The position numbers and the translations under genes are program-made. This document shows, piece after piece, positions 25,847 to 35,165 of a stretch of 64,000 nt of DNA. The DNA is from CAZSLO01 sp964608025 (GTDB lineage Bacteria > Chloroflexota > Dehalococcoidia > Lucifugimonadales > CAJWER01), in NCBI GenBank assembly GCA_964608025.1, contig CAZSLO010000006.1, forward strand, positions 62,001 through 126,000, given 5' to 3'. Under the pieces are notes generated by a model that saw only the letters and a program-made list of their open reading frames with translations, had not been told where the DNA came from and searched no databases. Position 1 is the first letter of the stretch. Every line of letters begins with the position of its first letter.

Positions 25847-26845
25847 GTGACCCAAAAAGCGCTAATCACAGGAATAACTGGGCAAGACGGATCTTACTTG
25901 GCAGAATTGCTTCTCGACAAAGGATACGAAGTCCATGGACTCATCCGCCGTTCAAGTACACTCAACACGTCAAGAATAGACCATATCTACAATGAGCCGC
26001 ACGAACCAGGCACAATGCTTTTTCTTCACCATGCTGATCTAACTAGCACCGATACCATCACCAGCTTGATATACGATCTTCAGCCCGCAGAAGTTTATCA
26101 TCTGGGGGGACAGTCCCATGTCGGAGTGAGTTTTGAAGAAGCCGAATACACCGGCGACGTAACTGGACTCGGGACCACGAGGGTACTTGAGGCTATACGT
26201 CGTAGCGGTGTAAGCACTCGGATCTATCAAGCATCTAGTTCAGAAATGTTTGGGAATGCACCACCTCCCCAAAATGAAGCAACACCATTCCAACCCAGAA
26301 GTCCTTACGCATGTGCAAAGGCGTACTCCTTTTGGATGGCTTCCGGATATCGTGAGGCCTATGGAATGTTCAGTTGCAACGGTATCCTCTTCAACCACGA
26401 ATCTCCCCGTCGTGGAGAGACATTCGTCACGAGAAAAATCACGAAGGCAGTTTCTAGAATACTGGCTGGTGTCCAAGATAAACTTTACCTAGGCAATCTC
26501 GATGCCCAACGTGACTGGGGATACGCTCCTGACTATGTCGAAGCCATGTGGCTAATGCTCCAGCAAGATCAACCTTCGGACTATGTCATAGGTACAGGGA
26601 TCACTCATTCCGTACGCGAATTCCTAGAAGCCGTGTTTGTTTATGTTAATCTTGACTGGCGCAAATACGTCGAATTCGATGAGCGCTATACAAGACCAAA
26701 TGAAGTCAATTGCTTGGTTGCCGATGCTAGAAAGGCCGAGAAGATTCTTGGTTGGGAACCAAAAACTTCTTTCAAAGATCTTGTAAAAATCATGGTTGAC
26801 GCAGACCGGAAATTATTGATCAATAACCCCACTACGAATAGTTAA
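25847..26845 (+). CDS. gmd: GDP-mannose 4,6-dehydratase
   Basis: Converts GDP-mannose to GDP-4-keto-6-deoxymannose, using the GDP-mannose that ManC (38790-40286) can make. The 332-aa protein has ALITGITGQDGSYLAELL at the N-terminus, HADLTSTDT, YHLGGQSHVG, QASSSEMFG and the catalytic SPYACAKAYSFWM (YxxxK), plus FNHESPRRGETFVTRKIT, a Gmd signature. The start is GTG at 25847; an AAGGAG lies at 25827-25832, an unusually long 14 nt from the start. No GDP-fucose synthase or GDP-rhamnose reductase is recognised nearby, so the fate of the keto sugar is open. Confidence 0.9.
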   Translation: MTQKALITGITGQDGSYLAELLLDKGYEVHGLIRRSSTLNTSRIDHIYNEPHEPGTMLFLHHADLTSTDTITSLIYDLQPAEVYHLGGQSHVGVSFEEAEYTGDVTGLGTTRVLEAIRRSGVSTRIYQASSSEMFGNAPPPQNEATPFQPRSPYACAKAYSFWMASGYREAYGMFSCNGILFNHESPRRGETFVTRKITKAVSRILAGVQDKLYLGNLDAQRDWGYAPDYVEAMWLMLQQDQPSDYVIGTGITHSVREFLEAVFVYVNLDWRKYVEFDERYTRPNEVNCLVADARKAEKILGWEPKTSFKDLVKIMVDADRKLLINNPTTNS

Positions 26846-26925
26846 CACTTTTATATCTCGGTATTAGGTCAGTAATCCATTAGGCACCCGGTAAAAATAA
26901 GCACTAGCTATCCTATGGTCACCTC

Positions 26926-26956
26926 TATTGACAATAAACACCAACTGTCGTCAATA
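26926..26956 (+). promoter_or_regulatory. Dyad TATTGAC-N17-GTCAATA upstream of ugd-like gene
   Basis: In the 137-nt spacer between gmd and the UDP-sugar dehydrogenase gene, a 7-bp inverted repeat (TATTGAC at 26926-26932, GTCAATA at 26950-26956) contains a consensus -35-like TTGACA at 26928-26933. A matching -10 box at 17 nt is poor (TCAATA). It may be an operator or a weak promoter; the support is only the repeat and its position. Confidence 0.25.
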
Positions 26957-26982
26957 ACTCAATTTAATCTAGGCAAAAATCA

Positions 26983-28347
26983 ATGAAAAATTTGGTGACT
27001 TCAAAATCTGATCCACCATCGGATGTAAAGATTGGAATCGTTGGGCTTGGGTATGTCGGATTGACGACCGCAGTTGGGTTCGCCCATCTAGGGCTCAACG
27101 TTACCGGCACAGACTCAGACCCCAACCGGGTGGCCAAATTAAATGAAGGAATCGCCTACATTAACGAGCCAAGGCTACAAGATCTACTAAACGAAGGCTT
27201 ACACTCGGGGAGGCTACGATTCCACGATAGCAATGAATCGATTATCCAAAACGTAGATGTTGTTTTCGTATGTGTGGGTACACCTCAGGCGAAAAACGGC
27301 GATCCTGATCTTAGCCAAATTGACCAGGCCGTGATTTCAATTGGAGAAAACATCCGGAAATACACTGTAATCGTAATGAAAAGCACAGTCCCTGTTGGCA
27401 CCTCAATGAGAGTCCATCAGGCTTTGTCCCAAATCTGCAAAGATCAATCTCAGTTTGACGTTGTTAGTAATCCTGAGTTTCTCAGAGAAGGATTTGCAAT
27501 AGAGGATTTCCTACGGCCAACCCGTGTTGTGATCGGAGTTGACTCACTTAATGCTTCCAATCTCCTCAAAGACATCTACTCGCAACTAGAAAGACCAATT
27601 CTGATTACCAATTCGAACACGGCTGAAGTCATCAAGCATGCATCCAATTCATTTCTAGCTACGAAAATATCCTTTATTAACATGATTTCTGATTTATGTG
27701 AGTCATCCGGAGCAGATGTAGCCACCGTATCTGAAGCTATGGGTCTGGATCCTCGGATTGGGCCTCAATACTTATCTGCAGGGATCGGTTACGGAGGATC
27801 CTGTCTACCTAAAGACATAAAGGCATTAATCCATTCTGGGAATCTTCATAAAGTCGATATGTCGATTCTGGAATCTGTAGATCGAATCAACAAATCCCGT
27901 ATAGACAATCTAGTCGATAAGCTAGAACAGGTCATGGGAAGCCTTGCGGGGAAAAATATAGCAGTCTTGGGGCTCGCCTTTAAACCGGGTACAGATGATG
28001 TTCGCGAATCACCCAGTCTGAAAACTATACAGGCTCTTCTTTCACAGAATTCATCTGTTCGTCTGCATGATCCTATAGCTATCGAAACTACCAAATTTTT
28101 TATCCCGGAACAGCCTGGTTCCGTAGGGTATTTTTCGACAGTAGAAGAAGCCGTGATGGGCACAGATGCCCAGCTAGTACTGACGGCTTGGCCTGAATAT
28201 CAAGATCACGATTTGGCTTCCCTAAAGAATTTAGTAAAGTCCACTGTATTAGTTGATGGTACTAACATGTTTGACCCAAAGAAAGTTACAGAATCTGGGT
28301 TCCAGTATGTTTCTATCGGTCGACTGAGTCCTAATCCCCTGTCTTAA
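26983..28347 (+). CDS. ugd: UDP-glucose 6-dehydrogenase family protein
   Basis: NAD-dependent four-electron dehydrogenase that makes a UDP-uronic acid. The 454-aa protein has the N-terminal Rossmann motif IGIVGLGYVGLTTAVGFA at about residues 19-36, VFVCVGTPQ, MKSTVPVGTS, the substrate segment NPEFLREGFAIEDFLRP, and the catalytic cysteine in GYGGSCLPKDIK. The C-terminal domain has VLGLAFKPGTDDVRESPS. The NPEFLREG form is closer to Ugd than to the UDP-ManNAc dehydrogenase WecC, but specificity is not certain. The uronic acid could be a substrate for the AsnB-like amidotransferase. Confidence 0.85.
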   Translation: MKNLVTSKSDPPSDVKIGIVGLGYVGLTTAVGFAHLGLNVTGTDSDPNRVAKLNEGIAYINEPRLQDLLNEGLHSGRLRFHDSNESIIQNVDVVFVCVGTPQAKNGDPDLSQIDQAVISIGENIRKYTVIVMKSTVPVGTSMRVHQALSQICKDQSQFDVVSNPEFLREGFAIEDFLRPTRVVIGVDSLNASNLLKDIYSQLERPILITNSNTAEVIKHASNSFLATKISFINMISDLCESSGADVATVSEAMGLDPRIGPQYLSAGIGYGGSCLPKDIKALIHSGNLHKVDMSILESVDRINKSRIDNLVDKLEQVMGSLAGKNIAVLGLAFKPGTDDVRESPSLKTIQALLSQNSSVRLHDPIAIETTKFFIPEQPGSVGYFSTVEEAVMGTDAQLVLTAWPEYQDHDLASLKNLVKSTVLVDGTNMFDPKKVTESGFQYVSIGRLSPNPLS

Positions 28348-28350
28348 ATC

Positions 28351-29448
28351 GTGCATAAACTACACATCTTAACGTCCCAGAATTCAGAACAATCGTTGCT
28401 CGTAATCACACCCCTATTAGTAAATCGCAGTATCTTAAGGGAAATGGGAGTGGATTTTCGAATATTTCATGAACTATCGAAAGGGTTTTATGACGCTGAT
28501 TCTGTGATTATTGAGAATCGTATCTACCGTGAGTGGGGTATTGAATCTCAAGATAATATTATGTACGAGGTACTCAGGGAATTGGATGGACGAGTCGAGA
28601 ATGTAATCTGGTTCGATACGACCGACAGCACTGGAACAACCCAATTCCAATTCCTACCATACGTGAAAGCCTACTATAAATCGCAACTCCTAGTAGATAA
28701 GTCGCTTTACACTAAAACTCACTACGGCAGCAGGATATACACTGGTTATTACCACGATCATTTTGGAGTCGTAGACAATCCAGAATCGGTTACGACCCCA
28801 GCTCGAAAAGATCTACTAGGCAAAATCAGGCTAGGTTGGAATCACTCTCTAGGTGACTTTGGTTACTGGGGTAAATATTCAAGACGGCTTCGAATGTACC
28901 TAGGATTTGCACCATTATTCTATTCAACAAGATTCGCTCTTAATTCAGTCCGCACACAAGATGTGTCAGCTCGGTTCGGAACTAGCTATGCTAGAAATAC
29001 TATTTCTTTTCAGAGAAACGAGGTCAAGTGTGCCTTGGCTTCACGCCAGATCGTTACAGAAAAGATACCAAAACATCTCTACCTCAAAGAACTTGCGAAA
29101 TCGAAAATTGCTATCTCGCCTTTTGGGTGGGGTGAGCCATCCTTTCGAGATTATGAAATATTTATCCAAGGATCAGCTCTGGTTAAGCCTGATATGTCCC
29201 ATCTCCGGACTTGGCCAGCCCTGTACCATCCACATAAAACCTACTTACCTTTCAAATGGGATTGTTCTGACATCGAACAAGTAATAGAAGAAGCTCTAGA
29301 GAATAATCACTGGAAAGGTATAGGTAAGAATGGTCAAGACACCTACCAAGATTATATTTATGGGAGTGACAAAAGAGAAGAATTCTGCAAGCTAGTTTTG
29401 AATATGACCCATAATATAGTTGATGACCTTTCTAACATCCCAAGCTGA
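28351..29448 (+). CDS. Putative exostosin-like glycosyltransferase
   Basis: A 365-aa protein starting at GTG 28351, 4 nt after the dehydrogenase stop. The C-terminal half has SKIAISPFGWGEPSFRDYEIFIQGSALVKPDM (about residues 250-282, quoted in part), a pattern seen in exostosin-like/GT47-type and related GT-B enzymes, where a Glu in the DYE/FRDYE motif contacts the donor. The N-terminal half is rich in aromatic residues and has no recognised motif. It is likely a transferase of the glycan locus; family and sugar are uncertain. Confidence 0.55.
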   Translation: MHKLHILTSQNSEQSLLVITPLLVNRSILREMGVDFRIFHELSKGFYDADSVIIENRIYREWGIESQDNIMYEVLRELDGRVENVIWFDTTDSTGTTQFQFLPYVKAYYKSQLLVDKSLYTKTHYGSRIYTGYYHDHFGVVDNPESVTTPARKDLLGKIRLGWNHSLGDFGYWGKYSRRLRMYLGFAPLFYSTRFALNSVRTQDVSARFGTSYARNTISFQRNEVKCALASRQIVTEKIPKHLYLKELAKSKIAISPFGWGEPSFRDYEIFIQGSALVKPDMSHLRTWPALYHPHKTYLPFKWDCSDIEQVIEEALENNHWKGIGKNGQDTYQDYIYGSDKREEFCKLVLNMTHNIVDDLSNIPS

Positions 29449-29592
29449 TAAAGAGCGCCCAGGAAATATTGACTAGTATCCATCTCGTAATATCTTTATT
29501 ACATGCAGACCATTAATGATATCCGTTCTATTTTGATTCATCGCGAAACCAAGAATTTCCCAGCCTGAACCTACACTCATATCATCTTTAGC
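29449..29592 (+). other. Spacer before the FkbM gene triplet
   Basis: A 144-nt spacer without a recognised gene, terminator or clear promoter. No ribosome binding site is visible before the TTG used for the next gene, so the true start of that gene is uncertain. Confidence 0.3.
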
Positions 29593-30471
29593 TTGGACAT
29601 CAGACTTACAATCAAAGACATAGTACGTTCTGTAGTTCCGCACGGCATTTTTGTTCATCTGATACGCCCTATGGCACGAAGAATCTTCAGAATCTTATAT
29701 GGACACCGTGGTATTGATATCAACATCGGTGGGCACTATAAATTCCGCATGTCTCCGGATTTCATATTTAGAGGATGGGAGAGATTTGGGGATCGTCACA
29801 ACTGGGCATTCGGAAAATGCATTGAGGCATGCATTGGTAAATCTGTATTCATCGACGTCGGCGCTCACGTAGGTCTATATAGCTTACCCGCCAGCCGAGT
29901 TATGGCACCTGGAGGTAAAATCTTCGCTTTCGAAGCTTCAGCCAACAACTTCAACTATTTGACGCAACACATCCAATACAATGGAATAAAAAACATATTT
30001 CCATACCAGGTAGCAATTGGTTCTACAAATCAAGATAGCGTAATCTTCTATGAAGACAGGACTCCAAGCAGCGCACTAAGTAGCTTCGCAAAAGGGCCTA
30101 AGTTCGACGAAAGCATGTATGAGAAAATGGTTGTGAGGCAAATAACTCTTGACCAATTCTGTACCGATCATTTGATATCTCCCGATGTTGTGAAAATTGA
30201 TGTCGAGGGAGCGGAGCTTTTAGTCTTGATGGGATCCTTGAATATTTTACGTCAACATAAACCGACCATTTTCTTGAGTGTTCATCCTACACATCTGGAA
30301 GCCCTCGGTCAGTCTACAGAAGAACTAAATGCAACATTGAAATTGCTTGGGTACATCCCGTATGAAAAAGATGGAAATCCCGCAACCACCCTAAAATCAG
30401 GCGAGTATATTTGCTCAACTGAGACCGGAAATGGATTTCCTGTCACTCAAACAAAGGCAGGACATATATGA
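29593..30471 (+). CDS. FkbM-family methyltransferase (first of three)
   Basis: SAM-dependent O-methyltransferase of the FkbM family, 292 aa from a TTG start; an ATG at 29671 is the next in-frame option but would cut off the IVRSVVPHGIFVHLIR segment that looks like the family's N-terminus. Motif I is VFIDVGAHVGLYSL (about 94-107), followed by KIFAFEASANNFNYL and the catalytic-core VVKIDVEGAELLVL near 200. It overlaps the next FkbM gene by 4 nt (ATGA). It probably methylates a hydroxyl of the surface glycan. Confidence 0.8.
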   Translation: MDIRLTIKDIVRSVVPHGIFVHLIRPMARRIFRILYGHRGIDINIGGHYKFRMSPDFIFRGWERFGDRHNWAFGKCIEACIGKSVFIDVGAHVGLYSLPASRVMAPGGKIFAFEASANNFNYLTQHIQYNGIKNIFPYQVAIGSTNQDSVIFYEDRTPSSALSSFAKGPKFDESMYEKMVVRQITLDQFCTDHLISPDVVKIDVEGAELLVLMGSLNILRQHKPTIFLSVHPTHLEALGQSTEELNATLKLLGYIPYEKDGNPATTLKSGEYICSTETGNGFPVTQTKAGHI

Positions 30472-31415
30472 CCCGCTTGAATCAGCTTGGCAAAATTCGC
30501 AGATTTGGTTTGCTAGGATCAATCGGCCTGGTCGGACATGCTATCAGATATTATGCTGGGAAATACTTGATGCGCCGTCGATCTATTGTCCGACGAATCC
30601 ACAATTACAAGCTCAGATTAGATCTTTACGATTCTGGTCTCTCAAAAGATATTGCTGTAAGAGGAACACGGGAAGAGCAGTTAAAATACATCATTGACCG
30701 AGAGGTTAATGATGGAGATGTGATACTGGATGTGGGCGCCAACATTGGATATTACGCGATTATGTTGGCTAAAAAAGTTGGGTCCAAGGGTAAAGTTTAT
30801 GCAATAGAACCGGAGCCCAATAACATGGTCCGGTTGGAAGAGAACATAAGATTAAATGGAGTAAATTCAATTGTGGAGCCTTTTAAAATAGGGGCTGCGG
30901 ACAATATCGGTATTGGAAAACTCCATGTTTCCAAGTTCTCTAATCTTCACTCTTTCTTTCAAAGCGAATACGGAATTGAAGGCCACGAACCTATTGAAGT
31001 CCCTTTAACTGATATTTCCTCATTCATTAAAGGAAAGCGCACCGTTGATCTACTAAGAATGGACGTTGAGGGTTACGAAGTCGAGGTAATTAATGGACTA
31101 GAGAAGGCGATAAAAAATGGCTCTTGGACCGGTGGAATATTATTCGAGTGTCACTATCCTACCTACGATGATGCCACTCATAGTATGCGTGCGCCACTTC
31201 GAATGTTATTCAAACACGGATACCAAGCAAAATATCTAACGTCAAGTGATGAAAATAAACCACGGATCCGGAACCTTGGATACCAACCCGTTGCCCTAGT
31301 TCAAACCAACGATACCCGATATCGAGGTATTTACCGGGACATTTCAAATAAAGATACTGAAATGCTTATCTGCAATACCGGGGGTGTACGAGATGCAATG
31401 ATGGTAAAAACATGA
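30468..31415 (+). CDS. FkbM-family methyltransferase (second of three)
   Basis: A 315-aa FkbM protein with the SAM-binding VILDVGANIGYYAIMLA at about residues 85-101, KVYAIEPEPNNMVRL and LLRMDVEGYEVEVINGLE. The N-terminus carries basic residues (RRRSIVRRIHNYKLRLDL), suggesting peripheral membrane or glycolipid contact. It overlaps both neighbours by 4 nt, so the three FkbM genes are almost certainly translated from one message. It is clearly different in sequence from the first and third copies, which implies old duplication or separate recruitment. Confidence 0.83.
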   Translation: MTRLNQLGKIRRFGLLGSIGLVGHAIRYYAGKYLMRRRSIVRRIHNYKLRLDLYDSGLSKDIAVRGTREEQLKYIIDREVNDGDVILDVGANIGYYAIMLAKKVGSKGKVYAIEPEPNNMVRLEENIRLNGVNSIVEPFKIGAADNIGIGKLHVSKFSNLHSFFQSEYGIEGHEPIEVPLTDISSFIKGKRTVDLLRMDVEGYEVEVINGLEKAIKNGSWTGGILFECHYPTYDDATHSMRAPLRMLFKHGYQAKYLTSSDENKPRIRNLGYQPVALVQTNDTRYRGIYRDISNKDTEMLICNTGGVRDAMMVKT

Positions 31416-32224
31416 AAGGCATTGGATATATCCGTACTAAGATAGATCTTGCAACGCTGGTCATTCATCAAGCAACCAAGATCTACAAACGCGTGTCGCT
31501 CGGTTTGGATCCTATTGTAATCGAGGTTACAAATCCTAGGGAACTCAGCCGTATTCGGGCTTATCAGTTCAAAGAACCAAATACTATATCTTGGATCAAA
31601 AACCTAAAATCCGGGGATGTCATGTACGACATCGGAGCAAACACCGGATTATACTCAATCTTCGCAGCGATGCTGCTCAACGGGAATGGGCATGTCTATA
31701 GTTTCGAACCAGAATCACAAAATTTCGCTAGTTTAAACCGCAACATTAAGATTAATGAACTTTCGACCTCTATTACCTCTCTTTGCATTGCCCTGACAGA
31801 AACAACTCACCTCGGGAATTTTTTTGTCAGAGGCAATCTACGTGCAGGAGAAGCAATCCACCAATTCGGAAACCCGACTGACGACAAAGGTGACTTATTC
31901 AAACCTGTTCATCAGCAAGGGATAATAGGTATTTCGATGGATGACCTCTGCTACAAATATAAGATGGATTTTCCGACCCACTTAAAAATAGATGTTGACG
32001 GGCACGAAGCCAAGGTTATATCAGGGGCATCTAAGGTTCTACGAGACGAACGCCTCAAAAGCATCTTGATAGAGATCACCTATGTTCCATCTCGCCCCCA
32101 TGAAGCGGCTGCTATATACGAATCTATCGAGAATTCAGGATTCATTCTAAAAGATAAAACCCCAACCGGATCTATAAACAGCCAGAGCAACAACGCAATA
32201 TTCGTACGCTCTGAATCTAGCTAG
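31412..32224 (+). CDS. FkbM-family methyltransferase (third of three)
   Basis: A 270-aa FkbM protein. The SAM motif is VMYDIGANTGLYSIFAAML (about 70-88) with HVYSFEPESQNFASL next and THLKIDVDGHEAKVISGA near 190. It is the shortest of the three and lacks the longer N-terminal segment. The start overlaps the second copy by ATGA. A 62-nt spacer separates it from the following large transferase gene. Confidence 0.82.
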   Translation: MKGIGYIRTKIDLATLVIHQATKIYKRVSLGLDPIVIEVTNPRELSRIRAYQFKEPNTISWIKNLKSGDVMYDIGANTGLYSIFAAMLLNGNGHVYSFEPESQNFASLNRNIKINELSTSITSLCIALTETTHLGNFFVRGNLRAGEAIHQFGNPTDDKGDLFKPVHQQGIIGISMDDLCYKYKMDFPTHLKIDVDGHEAKVISGASKVLRDERLKSILIEITYVPSRPHEAAAIYESIENSGFILKDKTPTGSINSQSNNAIFVRSESS

Positions 32225-32286
32225 ATACCGAAATACTGATAAACGAGATCTTCAACTAATTACGTCTTCGCTCGTATTTTAAATAC

Positions 32287-34347
32287 ATGACATCATCGCC
32301 TTCCAAAAATCATCCTGTGTTGTTGGTCTTAGGACCAAGCCACCTCAACCACGAGGCTATTTTCTCTGCATTTCAAGAATTGGGACACAAACTAGGATCA
32401 CAGCAAAATCTAGACGTACTTACATTCAACCTCGATCCAGATGGTGAAACTATTGCTGCTATCCGTGCAGTATGGCCAGGTAAATTGGTTATTTTAGATG
32501 GTGCTCAATACATTGCTAAGATCGAAAATCAGGTTAGGGAAAGTATAACCTCATTCATTTCTAATCTACGTAACAAACTTGGAACCATTGCGATCGAATC
32601 AGGCGGCCAAAAGTGGGCCTCAAAATTCGCCGACCTATGGTGGATGACCACTATTTCAGAAAAAAACAGCCCAGCCGATGATATGTGGTGGCAATTTTTC
32701 AGATTAGCTGCCATTCAAACACGTATTGATGAGAAAACATATGCCAAATTTGCTGTCGTCGGCGACGAGCAACTCATATATCTGACACGCCAGATCTTAC
32801 CTGATAATGGCACCAAACACTTCGAACGTATAATCAGGAAAGAAAAATTCAACTGGAATCGTGTACTTGCTATCCGGGCAATCGGGTTATTATTTTATCT
32901 AGTGGCGATCCTGATAGCCAAATGGCACATGCGTGATCAGAATGTGATTGGAAACAAAAGCAAAGAACGACCCACCGTGGCGTACAGTTGGTATCCTCGT
33001 GTATGGACCAATCGGTTCAATCAGTGGAAAGATATGTACTATGGTAATTCCCTGTCGAATCTCTCCAAAAAAATCGGAGAACCGCCGGTACAAGCTTTGA
33101 GGGTTTACGATCGCACAAAATTCGTTAACCCTGTTGTTTATTGGACCCGTATCAAAATGTTAATGCGACCAGAAAGCCGGCCTGACAGTTACACCATCGT
33201 TGAGTCCTTTGGAAGCATTTGGTCTACTATCGGAGCATATCTGAATATAAAAGATGTTTTCCAGTACTACAAAATGACGCAGCATAAAGCATTCAATGAG
33301 GCATTCACCTGGAGAGGCTTGAACGTTGCTCCGTTATTTAAAGACCGGATTTGGAGATCAGTACTTATATCCTGGCCTCACTTAGCAGTGCTAGCTGGCA
33401 GTTCAAATAATTTAGCCCGTACTTTAAAACCCGATCTAGTAATCTTGTATTGTTTCGAATTTATCTATGGTAGGGCCATCATCACTGGGTCTCGCCAAGG
33501 CAATCCTGAAACATCAATCATTGGAGTTCAGCACGGACCAATCAGTCCAATGAAATTGCTATACTCTGGGACCCCAGACGACAGGCAAATAGAAACCCAG
33601 GTATCCAAACCTTTACCTGAACCAGATATTTACGTAGTAGACGGAAAACTTGCGTCGGGTATCCTTCAAAAAAGTGGCGTCCCTCCTTCATCACTTAAAA
33701 CACCTGGTGCCGCGCGTCTCGATGATGTCTGGTCCCAGGACAAATCACCCCCAAATCTCAAAGATCGCCAGTCGCACGATCTTGTACGCATACTAATAGC
33801 ACCTGGTCTTCACGACACTTCCTATGTGACAGGGATGACACTAGACGCTTTGGGTTCAGATACTAACCTAGAATTGGTACTCAAACCACATCCTAAGATA
33901 CCTATTAAGACTTTATACAACATGGTTGATTCTCATAGACTTAGAGAAACCAAAGGCGCATTAATCACCTTGGCTCCGGAAGGCAACATCTACGAATGGA
34001 TGGCAAAGTCAGACATTTTCTTAGCTACCTATTCATCAACTGCGATTGAAGCACTCGCATTCTACCTCCCCGTTATTCTACTTATCCCTAATCACATGCC
34101 TGATATGAGTCTATTTCACGGAAGTCCAGTAGGAGTGATGAAGGCAACCCGTTCCAAAGAATTGCGTGATCATGTCACGCTATTGAGCAATGACCGGGAT
34201 TTTGCCCGGCGATACGTTACTGAAATTTCATACCTTCTTGAAGAATCTTTCGGCTCTACAGACGGTGCCGCGTCAAATCGCCTAGCAGATATTTTTGCCC
34301 AACTATCCCACCCCAAAAGAACGAGCAAAACATCTGTAAAGCTATGA
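32287..34347 (+). CDS. Large putative surface-carbohydrate transferase (GT-B-like, KPHP motif)
   Basis: A 686-aa protein not assigned to a named family. It has a hydrophobic segment around residues 195-213 (AIGLLFYLVAILIA), a central GVQHGPISPMKLLYS, and a C-terminal LELVLKPHPKIP followed by YSSTAIEALAFYLPVILL. The KPHP and STAxEAL motifs resemble the donor-binding region of capsule Kdo transferases (KpsS/C), polysialyl- and CDP-glycerol-type transferases. It shares this layout with the 694-aa protein at 11707-13791, and both are candidates for using CMP-activated ulosonic acids. It overlaps the next methyltransferase by 4 nt. Confidence 0.58.
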   Translation: MTSSPSKNHPVLLVLGPSHLNHEAIFSAFQELGHKLGSQQNLDVLTFNLDPDGETIAAIRAVWPGKLVILDGAQYIAKIENQVRESITSFISNLRNKLGTIAIESGGQKWASKFADLWWMTTISEKNSPADDMWWQFFRLAAIQTRIDEKTYAKFAVVGDEQLIYLTRQILPDNGTKHFERIIRKEKFNWNRVLAIRAIGLLFYLVAILIAKWHMRDQNVIGNKSKERPTVAYSWYPRVWTNRFNQWKDMYYGNSLSNLSKKIGEPPVQALRVYDRTKFVNPVVYWTRIKMLMRPESRPDSYTIVESFGSIWSTIGAYLNIKDVFQYYKMTQHKAFNEAFTWRGLNVAPLFKDRIWRSVLISWPHLAVLAGSSNNLARTLKPDLVILYCFEFIYGRAIITGSRQGNPETSIIGVQHGPISPMKLLYSGTPDDRQIETQVSKPLPEPDIYVVDGKLASGILQKSGVPPSSLKTPGAARLDDVWSQDKSPPNLKDRQSHDLVRILIAPGLHDTSYVTGMTLDALGSDTNLELVLKPHPKIPIKTLYNMVDSHRLRETKGALITLAPEGNIYEWMAKSDIFLATYSSTAIEALAFYLPVILLIPNHMPDMSLFHGSPVGVMKATRSKELRDHVTLLSNDRDFARRYVTEISYLLEESFGSTDGAASNRLADIFAQLSHPKRTSKTSVKL

Positions 34348-35165
34348 TCAAGCTTAAGGCAGATAGCGCGAGACAAAGACTCCTAATTCGAAATCGCGAA
34401 ATAAATGCGGTCTTTAAAAACGTCCCCGAAGATTGCTTCGAAGACGCACTCGAACTAGGGGCAGGAGACGGGGCTCAGAGTAAACTTATTGCACAATACT
34501 GCCAGCAACTACTGTCCACCGACCTTAATGAAGATAGACTCGAACGAGACCCATATCCCAAGGTTACCTACAATATATGCGACGCTATGGATATCCCCTT
34601 CGAATCAACAAGATTCGATCTAATCTATTCATCCAATTTATTTGAACATGTTCCGGATCCAAAACGTGCCCTCTACGAAATGAAACGAGTGCTGCGTGAC
34701 GACGGCGTGATGGCACATATAATCCCTAATAGATTTTGGAAATTTCTACATCTTGCAATGTTCCTGCCTAATGGTTTGATCACCGCACTGGAGATAGTCT
34801 TAACTGCTGGTCAGAGTAGGAAGTTGAGTAATCCATCTTTTCGAGGTAACAATCTACAGCGCGAGACGCCGAGTTTCCTCAGACGCAATACATGGCCAAC
34901 CGTACATGGCGAATATAAAAACCACATGGAAGAATTCATAAGAATGGGCTCTGGCTACTGGCAAAGATTATTTACTGAATCTGGATTCGAGGTGGTCGGG
35001 ACTATAACAGGATTACCCGTACATTCACCATACAGATTTGGATTTGAAACCCCTCGTAGACTTCTAGAATATTTGGGATTATCGTCCTGCAACGGGTACG
35101 TATTGAAAAAGGCCGAGGCCCGATCTCCGAAATCATCGCTGCTAGTGGATTCCCCAAGGCAATGA
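34344..35165 (+). CDS. Class I SAM-dependent methyltransferase
   Basis: A 273-aa Methyltransf_11-type enzyme: ALELGAGDGAQSKLIA as motif I (about 32-47), LLSTDLNEDRL, and RFDLIYSSNLFEHVPDPKRALYEMKRVLRDDG. It is coupled by ATGA overlaps to both neighbours (the large transferase before and a GT4 gene after), so it most likely methylates the glycan or its lipid-linked intermediate. The exact acceptor is unknown. Confidence 0.76.
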   Translation: MIKLKADSARQRLLIRNREINAVFKNVPEDCFEDALELGAGDGAQSKLIAQYCQQLLSTDLNEDRLERDPYPKVTYNICDAMDIPFESTRFDLIYSSNLFEHVPDPKRALYEMKRVLRDDGVMAHIIPNRFWKFLHLAMFLPNGLITALEIVLTAGQSRKLSNPSFRGNNLQRETPSFLRRNTWPTVHGEYKNHMEEFIRMGSGYWQRLFTESGFEVVGTITGLPVHSPYRFGFETPRRLLEYLGLSSCNGYVLKKAEARSPKSSLLVDSPRQ

